Assembly: GCA_025965895.1 (NCBI GenBank)
Contig: JAOPWC010000100.1
Span: 1 to 57,043 of the forward strand
Length of the DNA: 57,043 nucleotides
Source: Mycobacterium sp.
GTDB taxonomy: Bacteria; Actinomycetota; Actinomycetes; Mycobacteriales; Mycobacteriaceae
Direction of reading: 5' to 3'
The notes beneath the pieces were generated by a model. That model was given only the letters and a program-made list of their open reading frames with translations. It did not search any database and had not been told where the DNA came from. The translations under genes and the position numbers were made by a program. Positions 18,242 to 27,079 of the stretch are shown here, one piece after another. Numbering within the stretch: position 1 is the first letter of the stretch; each line of letters opens with the position of its first letter.

Positions 18242-20053
18242 TCACCCCGGGGGAAAGAGGGGGACTACTCGGCGGGACGAAGGCGGGGGCGCGGCGCTCG
18301 ACGTCGGCGGCGCGGCGCTGGTGGTGGGTGGCGCGGCCGTGGTCGTGGTGACCGGGGGTGCCGTGGTCGTCGTCGTCGGCTGAGTCGTGGTGGTGGGTTG
18401 AGTGGTCGTGGTGGTGTAGGTCGTGGTCGTGGTGTTGTCGGTGGTCGTCGGCGGCGCCTGCGATGTGGGTCCCGGTCCAGGTCCCGGTCCCGGCGCCGGA
18501 GCGGGCGCAGGCGGCGTGACGACGGTCGGGCTGCCGTTGCTCCCCGTGACGGTGACGGTCTGGGTCAACGGAACCCCGGGCGACTGGGGATTGGTGACGG
18601 CCGGCGACGTGGCCGTCGGTGTCCCGCCGGAATTGCTGCTCTTGCTGGTCAGTGTGTACGCCAGGCCGCCGACTGCGGCCAACAGCAGCACCGCCGCCCC
18701 CGCGAAGATCAGCTGCGGGCGGCGATACCACGGCAGCGGCTCCTCGACGGGCGCCGGTTCCTCAGGCGGCAGGAACTCCATCTGCGGACGGACACCGGTG
18801 GCACCAGGGTCGTAGTCGTAGTCGGCGCCGGAGTAGGGCACCGGCTCGTTGGCGCCGCCCTGCTCCTGTGACCAGGCCAGCGCACGGAAGGTGGCCGACG
18901 CGGCACCGTCGGCAGCCGATTCGGCGGCGGCCAGTCCGGCGGCACCGGCGGCCCACGCCGCTTCGCCCATGCTTGTCGGTGCATCGGCGGCGGTCGCGAG
19001 GCCGGTCGCCGCGTCAACCGGTCCGCGCGAGGCGATGAGCGCCGCGCCCGCCGCGGTGTTGAGGGCCGGTTGCGGGGTGGTGATCAGCGGAACGCGAAAA
19101 CGCTCGGACAGCCGCTGGGTGATCAACGGGATGTTCGCGCCACCGCCGACCGTGGCGATGGCCGACAGGTTCGCGCCCGCAATCCTATTGCGCTCCAACA
19201 ACTCTTCCAGCGCATATATAACGCCTGCGAACGGACCGCGGATCAGGCTTTCCAGCTCGGTGCGGGTCACCCGGATGTCGGAGTGGTAACCGGGCAATTC
19301 GGCGGGCAGCTCGGTCGCGGTCTCGGCCGACAGGCGTTCCTTGGCCTCCCGGGCCTGTTCGCGCAGCCGGCTCAGCGCGCCGACGGCAACCGTGCCCGTG
19401 GGGTCCATGCCGCCGGCCTGGCTGATGTCGGCCAGCAGATGCGTCAGCAGTGCCTGGTCGATCTGGTCGCCGGAAAACTCGGTGTAGCGGACGGTCTCGT
19501 CGACCGGCTCGAAGTTGTTCGCCGCGTCGGCCAGCGTGATGCTGGTGCCGGTACCGCCGAAGTCGAGCAGCGCCACAATCCCGTTATCGGGCAGGCCAGG
19601 GCTGACCTGCAGCGCGGCCAGCGCCGACGCGGCGTCGGGGATCAGAGACGGCGCAATCCCATGGGGCGACAGATTGGCTTTGGTGCGCAGCGAGCCCCGC
19701 AGCGCCCCCAGCACCGCCGGGCTCCAGTGCGCGGGGACGGCGATCGAGACCTCCGAGGGAGGATCCCCGCCGAGTGCCCTGACCATCGCGTCGAGCGCCT
19801 CGACCAGCAACTGGTCGGCACGGTGCGTGGAGCCGTCGGAAGCGACGAGCGGGACCGGGTCACCGACACGTTCGACAAATCCGGTCAGCACCAGGCCCGG
19901 CTCTGTCAGATTCGGATTGTCCGCAGGCACACCGACTTCGGGCGCCCGGTTTCCGAACAACGTCAACACAGCGCGACGCGTGACCGGGGCATTGCCCACC
20001 CGCGCCGCAACGAGGTGGGTCATGCCGATCGACAACCCCACTGAGTCGCTCAT
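18242..20053 (-). CDS. Hsp70/actin-like ATPase-domain protein with membrane anchor and Thr-rich tail
   Basis: Residues 1-360 look like an Hsp70-family ATPase domain: N-terminal SVGLSIGMTHLVAARVG, phosphate-2-like LLDFGGTGTSITLAD, and adenosine-motif-like IATVGGGANIPLIT. Instead of a peptide-binding domain, the chain continues through an acidic linker and PWYRRPQ to one membrane helix (near residues 432-452). It ends in about 130 residues of Pro/Thr-rich sequence. The protein would hold an ATPase in the cytoplasm and a disordered, possibly glycosylated tail outside. It shares the WY-R/Q-helix-Thr tail layout with three small proteins at 25580-27046 and lies in a likely operon with iniR, so a sensor role in envelope stress is plausible but inferred. 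Confidence 0.78.
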   Translation of the reverse strand: MSDSVGLSIGMTHLVAARVGNAPVTRRAVLTLFGNRAPEVGVPADNPNLTEPGLVLTGFVERVGDPVPLVASDGSTHRADQLLVEALDAMVRALGGDPPSEVSIAVPAHWSPAVLGALRGSLRTKANLSPHGIAPSLIPDAASALAALQVSPGLPDNGIVALLDFGGTGTSITLADAANNFEPVDETVRYTEFSGDQIDQALLTHLLADISQAGGMDPTGTVAVGALSRLREQAREAKERLSAETATELPAELPGYHSDIRVTRTELESLIRGPFAGVIYALEELLERNRIAGANLSAIATVGGGANIPLITQRLSERFRVPLITTPQPALNTAAGAALIASRGPVDAATGLATAADAPTSMGEAAWAAGAAGLAAAESAADGAASATFRALAWSQEQGGANEPVPYSGADYDYDPGATGVRPQMEFLPPEEPAPVEEPLPWYRRPQLIFAGAAVLLLAAVGGLAYTLTSKSSNSGGTPTATSPAVTNPQSPGVPLTQTVTVTGSNGSPTVVTPPAPAPAPGPGPGPGPTSQAPPTTTDNTTTTTYTTTTTQPTTTTQPTTTTTAPPVTTTTAAPPTTSAAPPTSSAAPPPSSRRVVPLFPPG

Positions 20054-20162
20054 GACGAGTCGCCCATTCCTGTCTGACGTAGGTCTCGTAAATCAAATCT
20101 CGTAATATCCAGTCGGGCCGTTCCTCACCATAGCGGCTCGATGGCCCGGCAGCGGGCGACAT

Positions 20163-20202
20163 CCCCTAAACGCGGCCAAACCCCTAATCCCAAGTCCCCT
20201 AA
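20163..20202 (+). promoter_or_regulatory. CCCCTAA repeat cluster upstream of the Rv0340-like gene
   Basis: Three copies of CCCCTAA start at 20163, 20181 and 20196, the middle one extended to CCCCTAATCCC. The same motif recurs three times before iniB (20937-20962). Shared position and sequence upstream of the two IniB-domain genes make it a candidate binding site for the divergently encoded IniR-type regulator. Confidence 0.55.
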
Positions 20203-20323
20203 CGCTACCGGCGCTGGGGTGGGTTCGACACCGATCCGTTATTAGCTGGTGATCGATAGCATCGAAGCAGTTCAACAACGGCTCGACGCGCGCGTAACTG
20301 GCGCGCGTACTGAAGGAGGTGTG

Positions 20324-20857
20324 ATGGCAAACTCGCTGCTCGACTTTGTGATGTCGCTTGTGCGAGACCCCGACGCCGCCGCACGCTACGCCGCGGACCC
20401 CTCGCAGGCCATTGCCGACGCGCACCTCACCGAGGTCAGCAGCGTTGACGTGAACAACCTGATCCCGGTCGTCTCGGAGTCGCTGTCGATGGGCACCCCC
20501 GGCGGCCATGCTGACGTCCCCGATCACAATGTGTGGGCCAGTGGTGCCGCGACCGCCGCATTCGACGCGTTCTCCGATCCTGTTCCTCAACCTGCGATCG
20601 CCGATACCCGTCAGGTGGACGCCGGGTTGGCCGCACACCCACTGGACCATCCCGTGGATGTCGCGGCGAACTACGCCCCGGACCCCGGCACGGATCTGCA
20701 CACCATCGACGCCGTCGGTTTCGACCAGCCCACGCCGGTGGACGAGGGCCACGTCGCTGACGACGGTACCGGCCTGATGGACCCGGGCTCCTACGAGCAC
20801 CACGTGGTGGACGATCACGGGTTCGCGGCGGAGCACCCCGGCTTCGAGATCTTCTGA
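20324..20857 (+). CDS. IniB-domain small protein, Rv0340 homologue
   Basis: The start is ATG 20324, placed by a strong AAGGAGG 8 bp upstream, giving 177 residues (Rv0340 is similar in length). Residues 5-40 (LLDFVMSLVRDPDAAARYAADPSQAIADAHL) match the N-terminal IniB-type helical domain that also opens IniB at 21111. The rest is Asp/His/Pro-rich with repeated D-H-P-V/H-V-V-D-D motifs and no membrane helix. Function is unknown; its position before iniB and the shared CCCCTAA boxes suggest joint induction by cell-wall inhibitors. Confidence 0.8.
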   Translation: MANSLLDFVMSLVRDPDAAARYAADPSQAIADAHLTEVSSVDVNNLIPVVSESLSMGTPGGHADVPDHNVWASGAATAAFDAFSDPVPQPAIADTRQVDAGLAAHPLDHPVDVAANYAPDPGTDLHTIDAVGFDQPTPVDEGHVADDGTGLMDPGSYEHHVVDDHGFAAEHPGFEIF

Positions 20858-20936
20858 GCAACCGGTCCGGGTCCCCGCATGGGGTGGTGGTGAAACGACG
20901 CTCTGACTTGGGCAAATGTCAGCTACGCCATATTAT

Positions 20937-20962
20937 CCCCTATTCAGCCCCTAATCCCCTAG
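20937..20962 (+). promoter_or_regulatory. CCCCTA(A) repeat cluster upstream of iniB
   Basis: CCCCTAT (20937), CCCCTAA (20948) and CCCCTAG (20956) lie about 150 bp before the iniB start, with CCCCTAATCCCC shared exactly in its core with the cluster at 20181. Spacing here is tighter (11 and 8 bp) than upstream of the Rv0340-like gene (18 and 15 bp). Confidence 0.55.
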
Positions 20963-21110
20963 CGATGATTGCTGGAAGGCCCCAGCACCCTGCCGGTCAA
21001 GCAGGGGTCCCTACCCCGTTACCGGGTCAGCGCGGAATCCATAGCGTTGCTGACAGATCACCGGACAGCCCGGTGACGAGCTCACCAAGGGACAACCGAA
21101 AGGCACTCCG

Positions 21111-22040
21111 ATGATCAACGTGATCGACTTCATCCTCGACCTGTTCCGGGACCAGAGCCACGCCGCCGCGTTCGTCGCCGATCCGCAGCGTGCGATGGCG
21201 GACGCCGGCCTGTCCACCGTCACCTCCGCGCAGCTCGCGTCGGTGGCCGCGACAGCGGTCCCGAGCCTGGCGCTCGGCGAAGGTGACCCGGTGGTCGGCC
21301 TGCAGCGCGCGGTGTCGAGCCACTACGGCCTGGGCGGCTTTGAGCCCAACTACGCGCCGTCCTGGGCTCCCCGAACCGACTTCTCGCCGAGCACCCAACT
21401 GGCCAGCGGCAACAGCATCCTGAGCCCGACCACCAACATCCAGGACGACCACAGCATCAACGTCGGCTTCGGCGACTTCACGCTTGGTGACAAGACCAGC
21501 GCCCAGGGGCCCGGCGCGGTCGCGATCGGCGGGTCCAACCACGGCGACATCGTGAGCGGTGACGGCGCGGTCCTCGGGAACGGGAACTCGGTGAACAACG
21601 GCGACATCCGGACCGGCGCGCACTCGAACGTCGCGGTCGGCGATCACAACGGCATCAGCGCGGGCAACACCGCTGCGGGCGGCGACGTGCTCACCTCCCA
21701 CGACGGCACGGTCATCCAGACCTCCGGCCACGGGACGACGGCCAACTCCGAGGGCAACAGCACCTCGGTGCACGGCAACCAGACCGCCACGGACATCCAC
21801 GGTACCGGCAACACCAGCGGCGTGGACAACAGCACCCGCGTCACGCACACCTCCACGGCGACGACGGATACCTCGGTCCACGACAACTCCGTCCACGACA
21901 ACTCGGTCCACGACAACTCGGTCCACGACAACCCGGTCCACGACACCGCCGCGTCGTATGACAGCTCCGTGCACGACAACACGTCGGTACACGAGAGCAC
22001 ACACCTGAACACCGGGATGGAAACCCATCTCGGGTTCTGA
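21111..22040 (+). CDS. iniB: IniB, isoniazid-inducible repeat protein
   Basis: The 309-residue protein opens with the IniB N-terminal helical domain (MINVIDFILDLFRDQSHAAA). Residues ~100-230 are Gly/Asn/Asp-rich and lack membrane helices. The C-terminal third contains at least five copies of the five-residue unit V-H-D-N-S/P, in tandem near residues 262-281 and again near the end. iniB is the first gene of the iniBAC operon induced by isoniazid and ethambutol in M. tuberculosis. The molecular role of IniB remains unclear. Confidence 0.92.
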   Translation: MINVIDFILDLFRDQSHAAAFVADPQRAMADAGLSTVTSAQLASVAATAVPSLALGEGDPVVGLQRAVSSHYGLGGFEPNYAPSWAPRTDFSPSTQLASGNSILSPTTNIQDDHSINVGFGDFTLGDKTSAQGPGAVAIGGSNHGDIVSGDGAVLGNGNSVNNGDIRTGAHSNVAVGDHNGISAGNTAAGGDVLTSHDGTVIQTSGHGTTANSEGNSTSVHGNQTATDIHGTGNTSGVDNSTRVTHTSTATTDTSVHDNSVHDNSVHDNSVHDNPVHDTAASYDSSVHDNTSVHESTHLNTGMETHLGF

Positions 22041-22152
22041 TCACATCTGAACGCGCGGCCCGCGGGGACCACGATGGTCCCCGCCGGTCGCGTGCGTACC
22101 GTGATAGCAGTCTTTGGTCGATAGGCCGAGTCGACCAAGTGAGGAGTGAGGC

Positions 22153-24021
22153 GTGACGCAGCCCAGCGACCCGCGGCAGGTCCGGGTCATCGTCGAGCTG
22201 ATCGACCACACCCGCCGAATCGCCGAGACCAATGACCGCGGCGACTTGGTGGACCGGCTCAACGCGGCCCACGATCGCATCACCGACCCCCAGATCCGCG
22301 TCGTGATCGCCGGCCAGCTCAAGCAGGGCAAAAGCCAACTGCTGAATTCGCTCCTTAACATGCCGGTCTCGCGGGTGGGTGACGACGAGACCACCGTGGT
22401 GACCACGATCGTGGTGCACGGCGACCAGCCGCTGGCGCAGCTCATCGTCACCACGCCCGACGGCGGCGTCGAGGCGATCGAGATACCTACGGCTGACATC
22501 AAGAACGACCTTCGGCGCGCACCTCAGGCTGGTGGCCGTGAGGTGCTGCGCCTGGAGGTGGTGGCACCGAGCCCATTGCTGAAGGGCGGCCTGGTGTTCA
22601 TCGACACCCCGGGCGTCGGCGGCCACGGCCAACCCCACCTGAACGCGACGCTGGGCCTTCTGCCGGAGGCCGACGCGATGCTGATGGTCAGCGACACCAG
22701 CCAGGAGTTCACCGAGCCGGAAATGACGTTCATGCGGCAGGCGTTCGAGGTCTGCCCGGTCGCGGCAATCGTCGCCACCAAGACCGACCTGTACCCGCGT
22801 TGGCGTCAGATCGTCGAAGCCAACAGTGCTCATCTGCAGCGCGCAGGTGTGACGGTGCCGATGATCCCAGCGTCGTCGATGCTGCGCAGCCACGCGATCC
22901 AGCTGAACGACAAGGAGCTGAACGATGAGTCAAACTTCCCGGCCATCGTGAAGTTCCTCAGCGAGAAGGTGCTGTCCCGCGAGAACGACCGGGCCCGCGA
23001 TCACGTTGTCGCCGAATTGCGATCGGCCGCAGAACATTTGACGTTGTCAGTGAATTCCGAGCTGTCGGCGCTGGGCGATCCCGAGGCGCGGGAGGCGCTT
23101 ACCGCCGATTTGGAGCGGCGCAAACAGGAAGCCCAGGACGCATTGCAGCAGACGGCGCTGTGGCAGCAGGTGCTCAACGACGGCATCGCCGATCTCACCG
23201 CGGATGTCGACCATGACCTGCGATCGCGGTTCCGCGCGCTCACCTCCCACACCGAGAGGGTCATCGACTCCTGTGACCCGACTCTGCATTGGGCCGAGAT
23301 CGGCGCCGAGCTCGAGCAGGCAGTCGCGACGGCCGTCGGTGACAACTTCGTCTGGGCCTATCAGCGAGCTGAGGTGCTGGCGGCCGAAGTCGCTCGCACA
23401 TTTGTGGAGGCCGGTCTGGAAGCCGTCAAAGTGCCCGAACTCTCTGCCAGCGAAATGGGCGCCAGCTTTGGCGGCTTCAAGGCCCTGGCGCGGATGGAAG
23501 CCAAGCCGATTGGCAAGGGACACAAAGTCGTTACCAGCATGCGCGGCTCCTACGGCGGGGTGCTGATGTTCGGCATGCTGACGTCGCTTGCCGGGCTTGG
23601 CATGTTCAATCCGCTCTCTGTCGGCGCCGGCCTGCTGCTGGGCCGGAAGGCGTACAAGGAGGATATGGAGAACCGGATGCTGCGGGTGCGCAACGAGGCG
23701 AAGAACAACGTCCGCCGGTTCGTCGACGATATTTCGTTCGTCGTCACCAAGGAGTCGCGCGACCGCCTCAAAACCATTCAGCGGCAACTGCGCGACCACT
23801 ACCGGGGGATTGCGAACCAGACCACCCGCTCGCTGAACGAATCGCTGCAGGCCACGATCGCGTCGGCGCGGCTGGAAGAAAACGAACGCAACGCGCGCAT
23901 TGCCGAACTCGAGCGAGAGCTGAACATCCTCAGCCAGGTGACGGCGAAAGCAGCCGAGCTGACCGCACCCCGGCCCGTGGCGACCAGCGGTCCGCACCCG
24001 CGCGTGGGCCTGCGCTCCTAG
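22153..24021 (+). CDS. iniA: IniA, dynamin-like GTPase
   Basis: The 622-residue protein (GTG start behind GAGGAG) is a bacterial dynamin. G1 is GQLKQGKS (54-61), G3 is DTPG (151-154) and G4 is TKTD (209-212). Helical stalk segments follow, and a hydrophobic paddle near residues 475-500 (VLMFGMLTSLAGLGMFNPLSV) would insert in the membrane. In M. tuberculosis IniA remodels membranes and contributes to tolerance of isoniazid and ethambutol. It lies 112 bp after iniB and 75 bp before iniC. Confidence 0.95.
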   Translation: MTQPSDPRQVRVIVELIDHTRRIAETNDRGDLVDRLNAAHDRITDPQIRVVIAGQLKQGKSQLLNSLLNMPVSRVGDDETTVVTTIVVHGDQPLAQLIVTTPDGGVEAIEIPTADIKNDLRRAPQAGGREVLRLEVVAPSPLLKGGLVFIDTPGVGGHGQPHLNATLGLLPEADAMLMVSDTSQEFTEPEMTFMRQAFEVCPVAAIVATKTDLYPRWRQIVEANSAHLQRAGVTVPMIPASSMLRSHAIQLNDKELNDESNFPAIVKFLSEKVLSRENDRARDHVVAELRSAAEHLTLSVNSELSALGDPEAREALTADLERRKQEAQDALQQTALWQQVLNDGIADLTADVDHDLRSRFRALTSHTERVIDSCDPTLHWAEIGAELEQAVATAVGDNFVWAYQRAEVLAAEVARTFVEAGLEAVKVPELSASEMGASFGGFKALARMEAKPIGKGHKVVTSMRGSYGGVLMFGMLTSLAGLGMFNPLSVGAGLLLGRKAYKEDMENRMLRVRNEAKNNVRRFVDDISFVVTKESRDRLKTIQRQLRDHYRGIANQTTRSLNESLQATIASARLEENERNARIAELERELNILSQVTAKAAELTAPRPVATSGPHPRVGLRS

Positions 24022-24096
24022 CCCGGATCGCTCCCGGCCAATGCCCGTTCGTCACCACTAAGCTCTGTAGGTCGAGGCGGGCAGAAGGGACACGCG

Positions 24097-25575
24097 GTGA
24101 GCACGAGCGATCGGGTGCGCGCCATCTTGGGCGGCACGATCCGGGCTTACCGAAACGATCCCGCCTATCGGAACCGTCCGGACGTGCACAACGAGCTTGA
24201 GCGCATCGGCCAGCGCCTTAACCAGCCCATCCGCATCGCGCTGGCAGGGACGCTCAAGGCGGGGAAGTCGACGCTCGTCAACGCGCTGGTGGGCGAGGAC
24301 ATCGCACCCACGGACGCGACCGAGGCGACCCGGATCGTCACCTGGTTTCGCCATGGACCCACACCGAAGGTCACCGCAAACCACCGCGGGGGACGGCGGT
24401 CCCATGTGCCGATCATTCGTGGCGGCGGGCTGACGTTCGACTTCGGCAGTCTGGATCCCCACGATGTGGTCGACCTGGATGTGGAGTGGCCGGCGGCCGA
24501 GCTGATCGACGCCACAATCATCGACACCCCCGGCACGTCATCGCTGAGCAGCGACGTCTCCGATCGGACGTTGCGGTTGCTGGTGCCCGACGACGGAGTG
24601 CCCCGCGTCGACGCGGTGGTGTTCCTGCTGCGCACGCTGAACGCGGCCGACATCGCTTTGCTTAAGCAGATCGGCGAACTCGTCGGCGGGTCGGCCGGTG
24701 CGTTGGGTGTGATCGGCGTCGCGTCACGGGCAGACGAAATCGGTGCCGGGCGTATCGACGCGATGTTGTCGGCAGCCGATGTGGCCAACCGGTTCACCAC
24801 GGAGATGGACAAGACCGGCATCTGCCAGGCGGTGGTGCCGGTCTCAGGGCTGCTGGCGCTGACCGCACGGACGTTGCGCCAGAGCGAGTTCGTCGCGTTG
24901 GAGAAGCTCGCGGGTGTGCAGCAGGCAGAGTTGGCAAAGGCGATGCTGTCGGCGGATCGCTTTGCGCGCGAAGACAGCTCGTTGCCGGTAGATGCCGCGA
25001 CCCGTGCCAAGCTGTTGGACCGCTTCGGGATGTTCGGGATCCGGATTTCCATCGCGGTGCTGCGCTCGGGGGTCGGCGACTCGGTGGCACTGGCCGACGA
25101 GCTGCTGGAGCGCAGCGGGCTGGTGGCGCTGCGCGACGTGATCGACCAACAGTTCGCGCAGCGCTCCGACCTGCTCAAGTCGCATACCGCGCTGTTGTCG
25201 CTGCGCCGTTTCATCGAGGTCAACCCGATCCCTGCATCGAACTACATCATCGCCGACATCGACCCGCTGCTTGCGGACACGCACGCCTTCGAGGAGTTGC
25301 GGCTGCTTAGCCAATTGCATTCGCGTCCAACGACGTTGAATGAAGATGAGATCGCGTCGCTGCGCCGGATCATCGGCGGCTCCGGCACCGACGCGGCGAG
25401 CAGGCTGGGGTTGACCCCCGCCGTACCCTACGACGGACCACGGGCCGCGTTCGCCGCCGCGCAGCGCTGGCGGCGACGCGCCGAGCATCCGCTCAACGAC
25501 CCGTTCACCACGCGTGCCTGCCGTGCTGCTGTGCGCAGCGCCGAAGCCCTTGTGGCGCAATACTCTTACTCCTGA
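24097..25575 (+). CDS. iniC: IniC, dynamin-like GTPase partner of IniA
   Basis: The 492-residue protein has G1 GTLKAGKST (51-59), G3 IIDTPGTSS, and a helical C-terminal region, but no clear hydrophobic paddle like that of IniA. Bacterial dynamins often occur in adjacent pairs acting together on the membrane, and the order iniB-iniA-iniC is the conserved one. The G4 position reads ASRADE instead of the NKxD/TKxD type, so nucleotide specificity may differ. Confidence 0.94.
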   Translation: MSTSDRVRAILGGTIRAYRNDPAYRNRPDVHNELERIGQRLNQPIRIALAGTLKAGKSTLVNALVGEDIAPTDATEATRIVTWFRHGPTPKVTANHRGGRRSHVPIIRGGGLTFDFGSLDPHDVVDLDVEWPAAELIDATIIDTPGTSSLSSDVSDRTLRLLVPDDGVPRVDAVVFLLRTLNAADIALLKQIGELVGGSAGALGVIGVASRADEIGAGRIDAMLSAADVANRFTTEMDKTGICQAVVPVSGLLALTARTLRQSEFVALEKLAGVQQAELAKAMLSADRFAREDSSLPVDAATRAKLLDRFGMFGIRISIAVLRSGVGDSVALADELLERSGLVALRDVIDQQFAQRSDLLKSHTALLSLRRFIEVNPIPASNYIIADIDPLLADTHAFEELRLLSQLHSRPTTLNEDEIASLRRIIGGSGTDAASRLGLTPAVPYDGPRAAFAAAQRWRRRAEHPLNDPFTTRACRAAVRSAEALVAQYSYS

Positions 25576-25579
25576 GCCG

Positions 25580-26056
25580 TTACTGCCCGGGAACGGGCAG
25601 TCCCGGGATCGTCGGCACCGTGATGGTGACCGTGCTGGTGCTCGTGCTGATCGTGGTGCTGGTGGACGGCAGCGTGGTCGTCGTCGTTGTCGGCGGGTTC
25701 GTCGTCGTTGTCGGCGCCTCGGTCGCACTCGTCGTCGGCAGGGTTGTCTCGGTGGTCGTGGTGGTGGTGGTGGTGGTCGAGGTGACCGATGTCCGGGGCG
25801 TGGTGGTCGTCGTGGTGGTCGGTCCGCTGTTGGACGGCCCGGTGGTCAGCTTCACGATCGCGAAGATCGCCAGGCCCAGGATGATCGCGGCCAGGACCCC
25901 GAACAGGAACAGCGCCCACGGCCTTTGGTACCAGGGCGTCGGGGGCTCGCCTGGCGGCCCCGGAGGTTCCCCCGGTGGTTGCTGGCCGTAGCCGCCGTAA
26001 CCGTACGGCTGCTCTGAGTAGTAATTGGGGTCGTCGGACGGCCCGTAGCGTGACAC
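25580..26056 (-). CDS. Small membrane protein with Thr-rich tail (1 of 3)
   Basis: Start chosen at GTG 26056 (SRYGPSDDPNYYSEQ), giving 158 residues. A Tyr/Gly/Pro-rich cytoplasmic lead ends in TPWYQRPW, one membrane helix follows (ALFLFGVLAAIILGLAIFAI), and the remaining ~90 residues are nearly all Thr, Ser and Pro. It lies tail to tail with iniC (5-bp gap). Together with the next two genes it repeats the same layout seen at the end of the Hsp70-like protein. The extracytoplasmic tail is a plausible O-mannosylation substrate; function unknown. Confidence 0.72.
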   Translation of the reverse strand: MSRYGPSDDPNYYSEQPYGYGGYGQQPPGEPPGPPGEPPTPWYQRPWALFLFGVLAAIILGLAIFAIVKLTTGPSNSGPTTTTTTTPRTSVTSTTTTTTTTTETTLPTTSATEAPTTTTNPPTTTTTTLPSTSTTISTSTSTVTITVPTIPGLPVPGQ

Positions 26057-26084
26057 GGGCTCTGATGGTAGCCGCTGGCGACGG

Positions 26085-26558
26085 TCAGTTATGCGGGAAA
26101 CCGGGCTGTGGCGAGGGCTGCACACTCAGCGGCTTGCGGGTGACGTTTATTTGCGGCGGCTTTGCCGGAGTAGGCCTTCGCGGCGGGGCCGGCGGCGCGA
26201 TCAGGACCGACGCGGTGCCCGAGGGCGACGGCGCCGGGGACGCGGGCGGCGGCGCGGAAGCGCTGGTCGACGGGGCGGTTGCGGTGGTCGTCGCCGTAGT
26301 GGGGGTGACCGATGGTTGCGTTGTGTCGCCGGGCCGACCTGACTGCCGAGACATCAAAAGCACCGCGGACACAAGTATGGCGATGACCGCCACGGCGATC
26401 GCGGCCATGGCCAGCATTGCCGAAGTGGTGCGGTACCACCGAACAGGCTCGTCGGCGAGGGAATCCAGGCCATGGCCGTAGTAGCCGATGTCCTCATCGG
26501 GCTCCGACAGGTCTTCCCATAGGTAGTCGAAGCGCCCCGGCGGATCGTTCTGCGGCAC
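26085..26558 (-). CDS. Small membrane protein with Pro/Thr-rich tail (2 of 3)
   Basis: The 157-residue product has an acidic cytoplasmic lead (FDYLWEDLSEPDEDIGYYG), the juxtamembrane motif EPVRWYRTTS, a helix (MLAMAAIAVAVIAILVSAVL) and a Pro/Thr/Ser-rich tail ending QPSPQPGFPHN. The last residues resemble the end of the next gene (LQPVFPHS), so the shared FPH terminus may matter for export or partner binding. Likely co-transcribed with its two neighbours. Function unknown. Confidence 0.7.
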   Translation of the reverse strand: MPQNDPPGRFDYLWEDLSEPDEDIGYYGHGLDSLADEPVRWYRTTSAMLAMAAIAVAVIAILVSAVLLMSRQSGRPGDTTQPSVTPTTATTTATAPSTSASAPPPASPAPSPSGTASVLIAPPAPPRRPTPAKPPQINVTRKPLSVQPSPQPGFPHN

Positions 26559-26584
26559 AGAAGGATGTTACGGCTGGTGAGCGC

Positions 26585-27046
26585 TCAGCTATGCGGAAAA
26601 ACGGGCTGCAGCGTGGGCGTCGCGCGGAACCCGGTGCTGGTCGTCGGGATGGCCGCTCGACTGGGTGCCGTCGATGTCACGGTCGGGGCTCGGGTGCTCA
26701 CGGTGGTCGTCGGCGTGGTCGTCTCGGTGGACGTCTGCTCGCTGGTCGTCGGCGGTGCGGTCGCCGGCGTCGTGGTGGTTCTCGTGGTTCGGGTGGTCGT
26801 CGTGGTTCGGGTGGTCGTCGTAGTGCGGGTGGTCGTCGTGGTGGTTGTGGTGGAGGGCCGGATCATCACCGTGCCGTTGGGTCCTGTGGATCGGTTGGCG
26901 GTCTGTACGACGGCGATGACGATTGCGGCGATCGCGGCGATGCCGAGCAGGCCTGCGGCGATGACGGCCCCGGTGGACTGGTACCACGGCGTGGCCGCGG
27001 CCCTTGCCGTTTCCGGCTGGTCGTCGTCGCCCCGGGGCACGGGCAA
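26585..27046 (-). CDS. Small membrane protein with Thr-rich tail (3 of 3)
   Basis: The 153-residue protein has a short lead ending ATPWYQSTG, one membrane helix (AVIAAGLLGIAAIAAIVIAVV) and a tail of long Thr runs punctuated by Arg (TTTTTRTTTTTRTT), ending LQPVFPHS. It is the first gene of the three-gene minus-strand set, 27 bp before the second. The repeat-rich DNA (ACC/ACG codons) could vary in length by slippage. Function unknown. Confidence 0.7.
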   Translation of the reverse strand: MPVPRGDDDQPETARAAATPWYQSTGAVIAAGLLGIAAIAAIVIAVVQTANRSTGPNGTVMIRPSTTTTTTTTRTTTTTRTTTTTRTTRTTTTPATAPPTTSEQTSTETTTPTTTVSTRAPTVTSTAPSRAAIPTTSTGFRATPTLQPVFPHS

Positions 27047-27079
27047 CGATCCTAGGGTTCGGTTCGCCCGGGCGCCGGG

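Noticed and set aside
25620..27055. Plus-strand Val-rich frames opposite the Thr-rich membrane proteins
   Set aside because: Thr codons read in reverse give Val/Gly runs. The minus strand has proper lead, helix and tail architecture.
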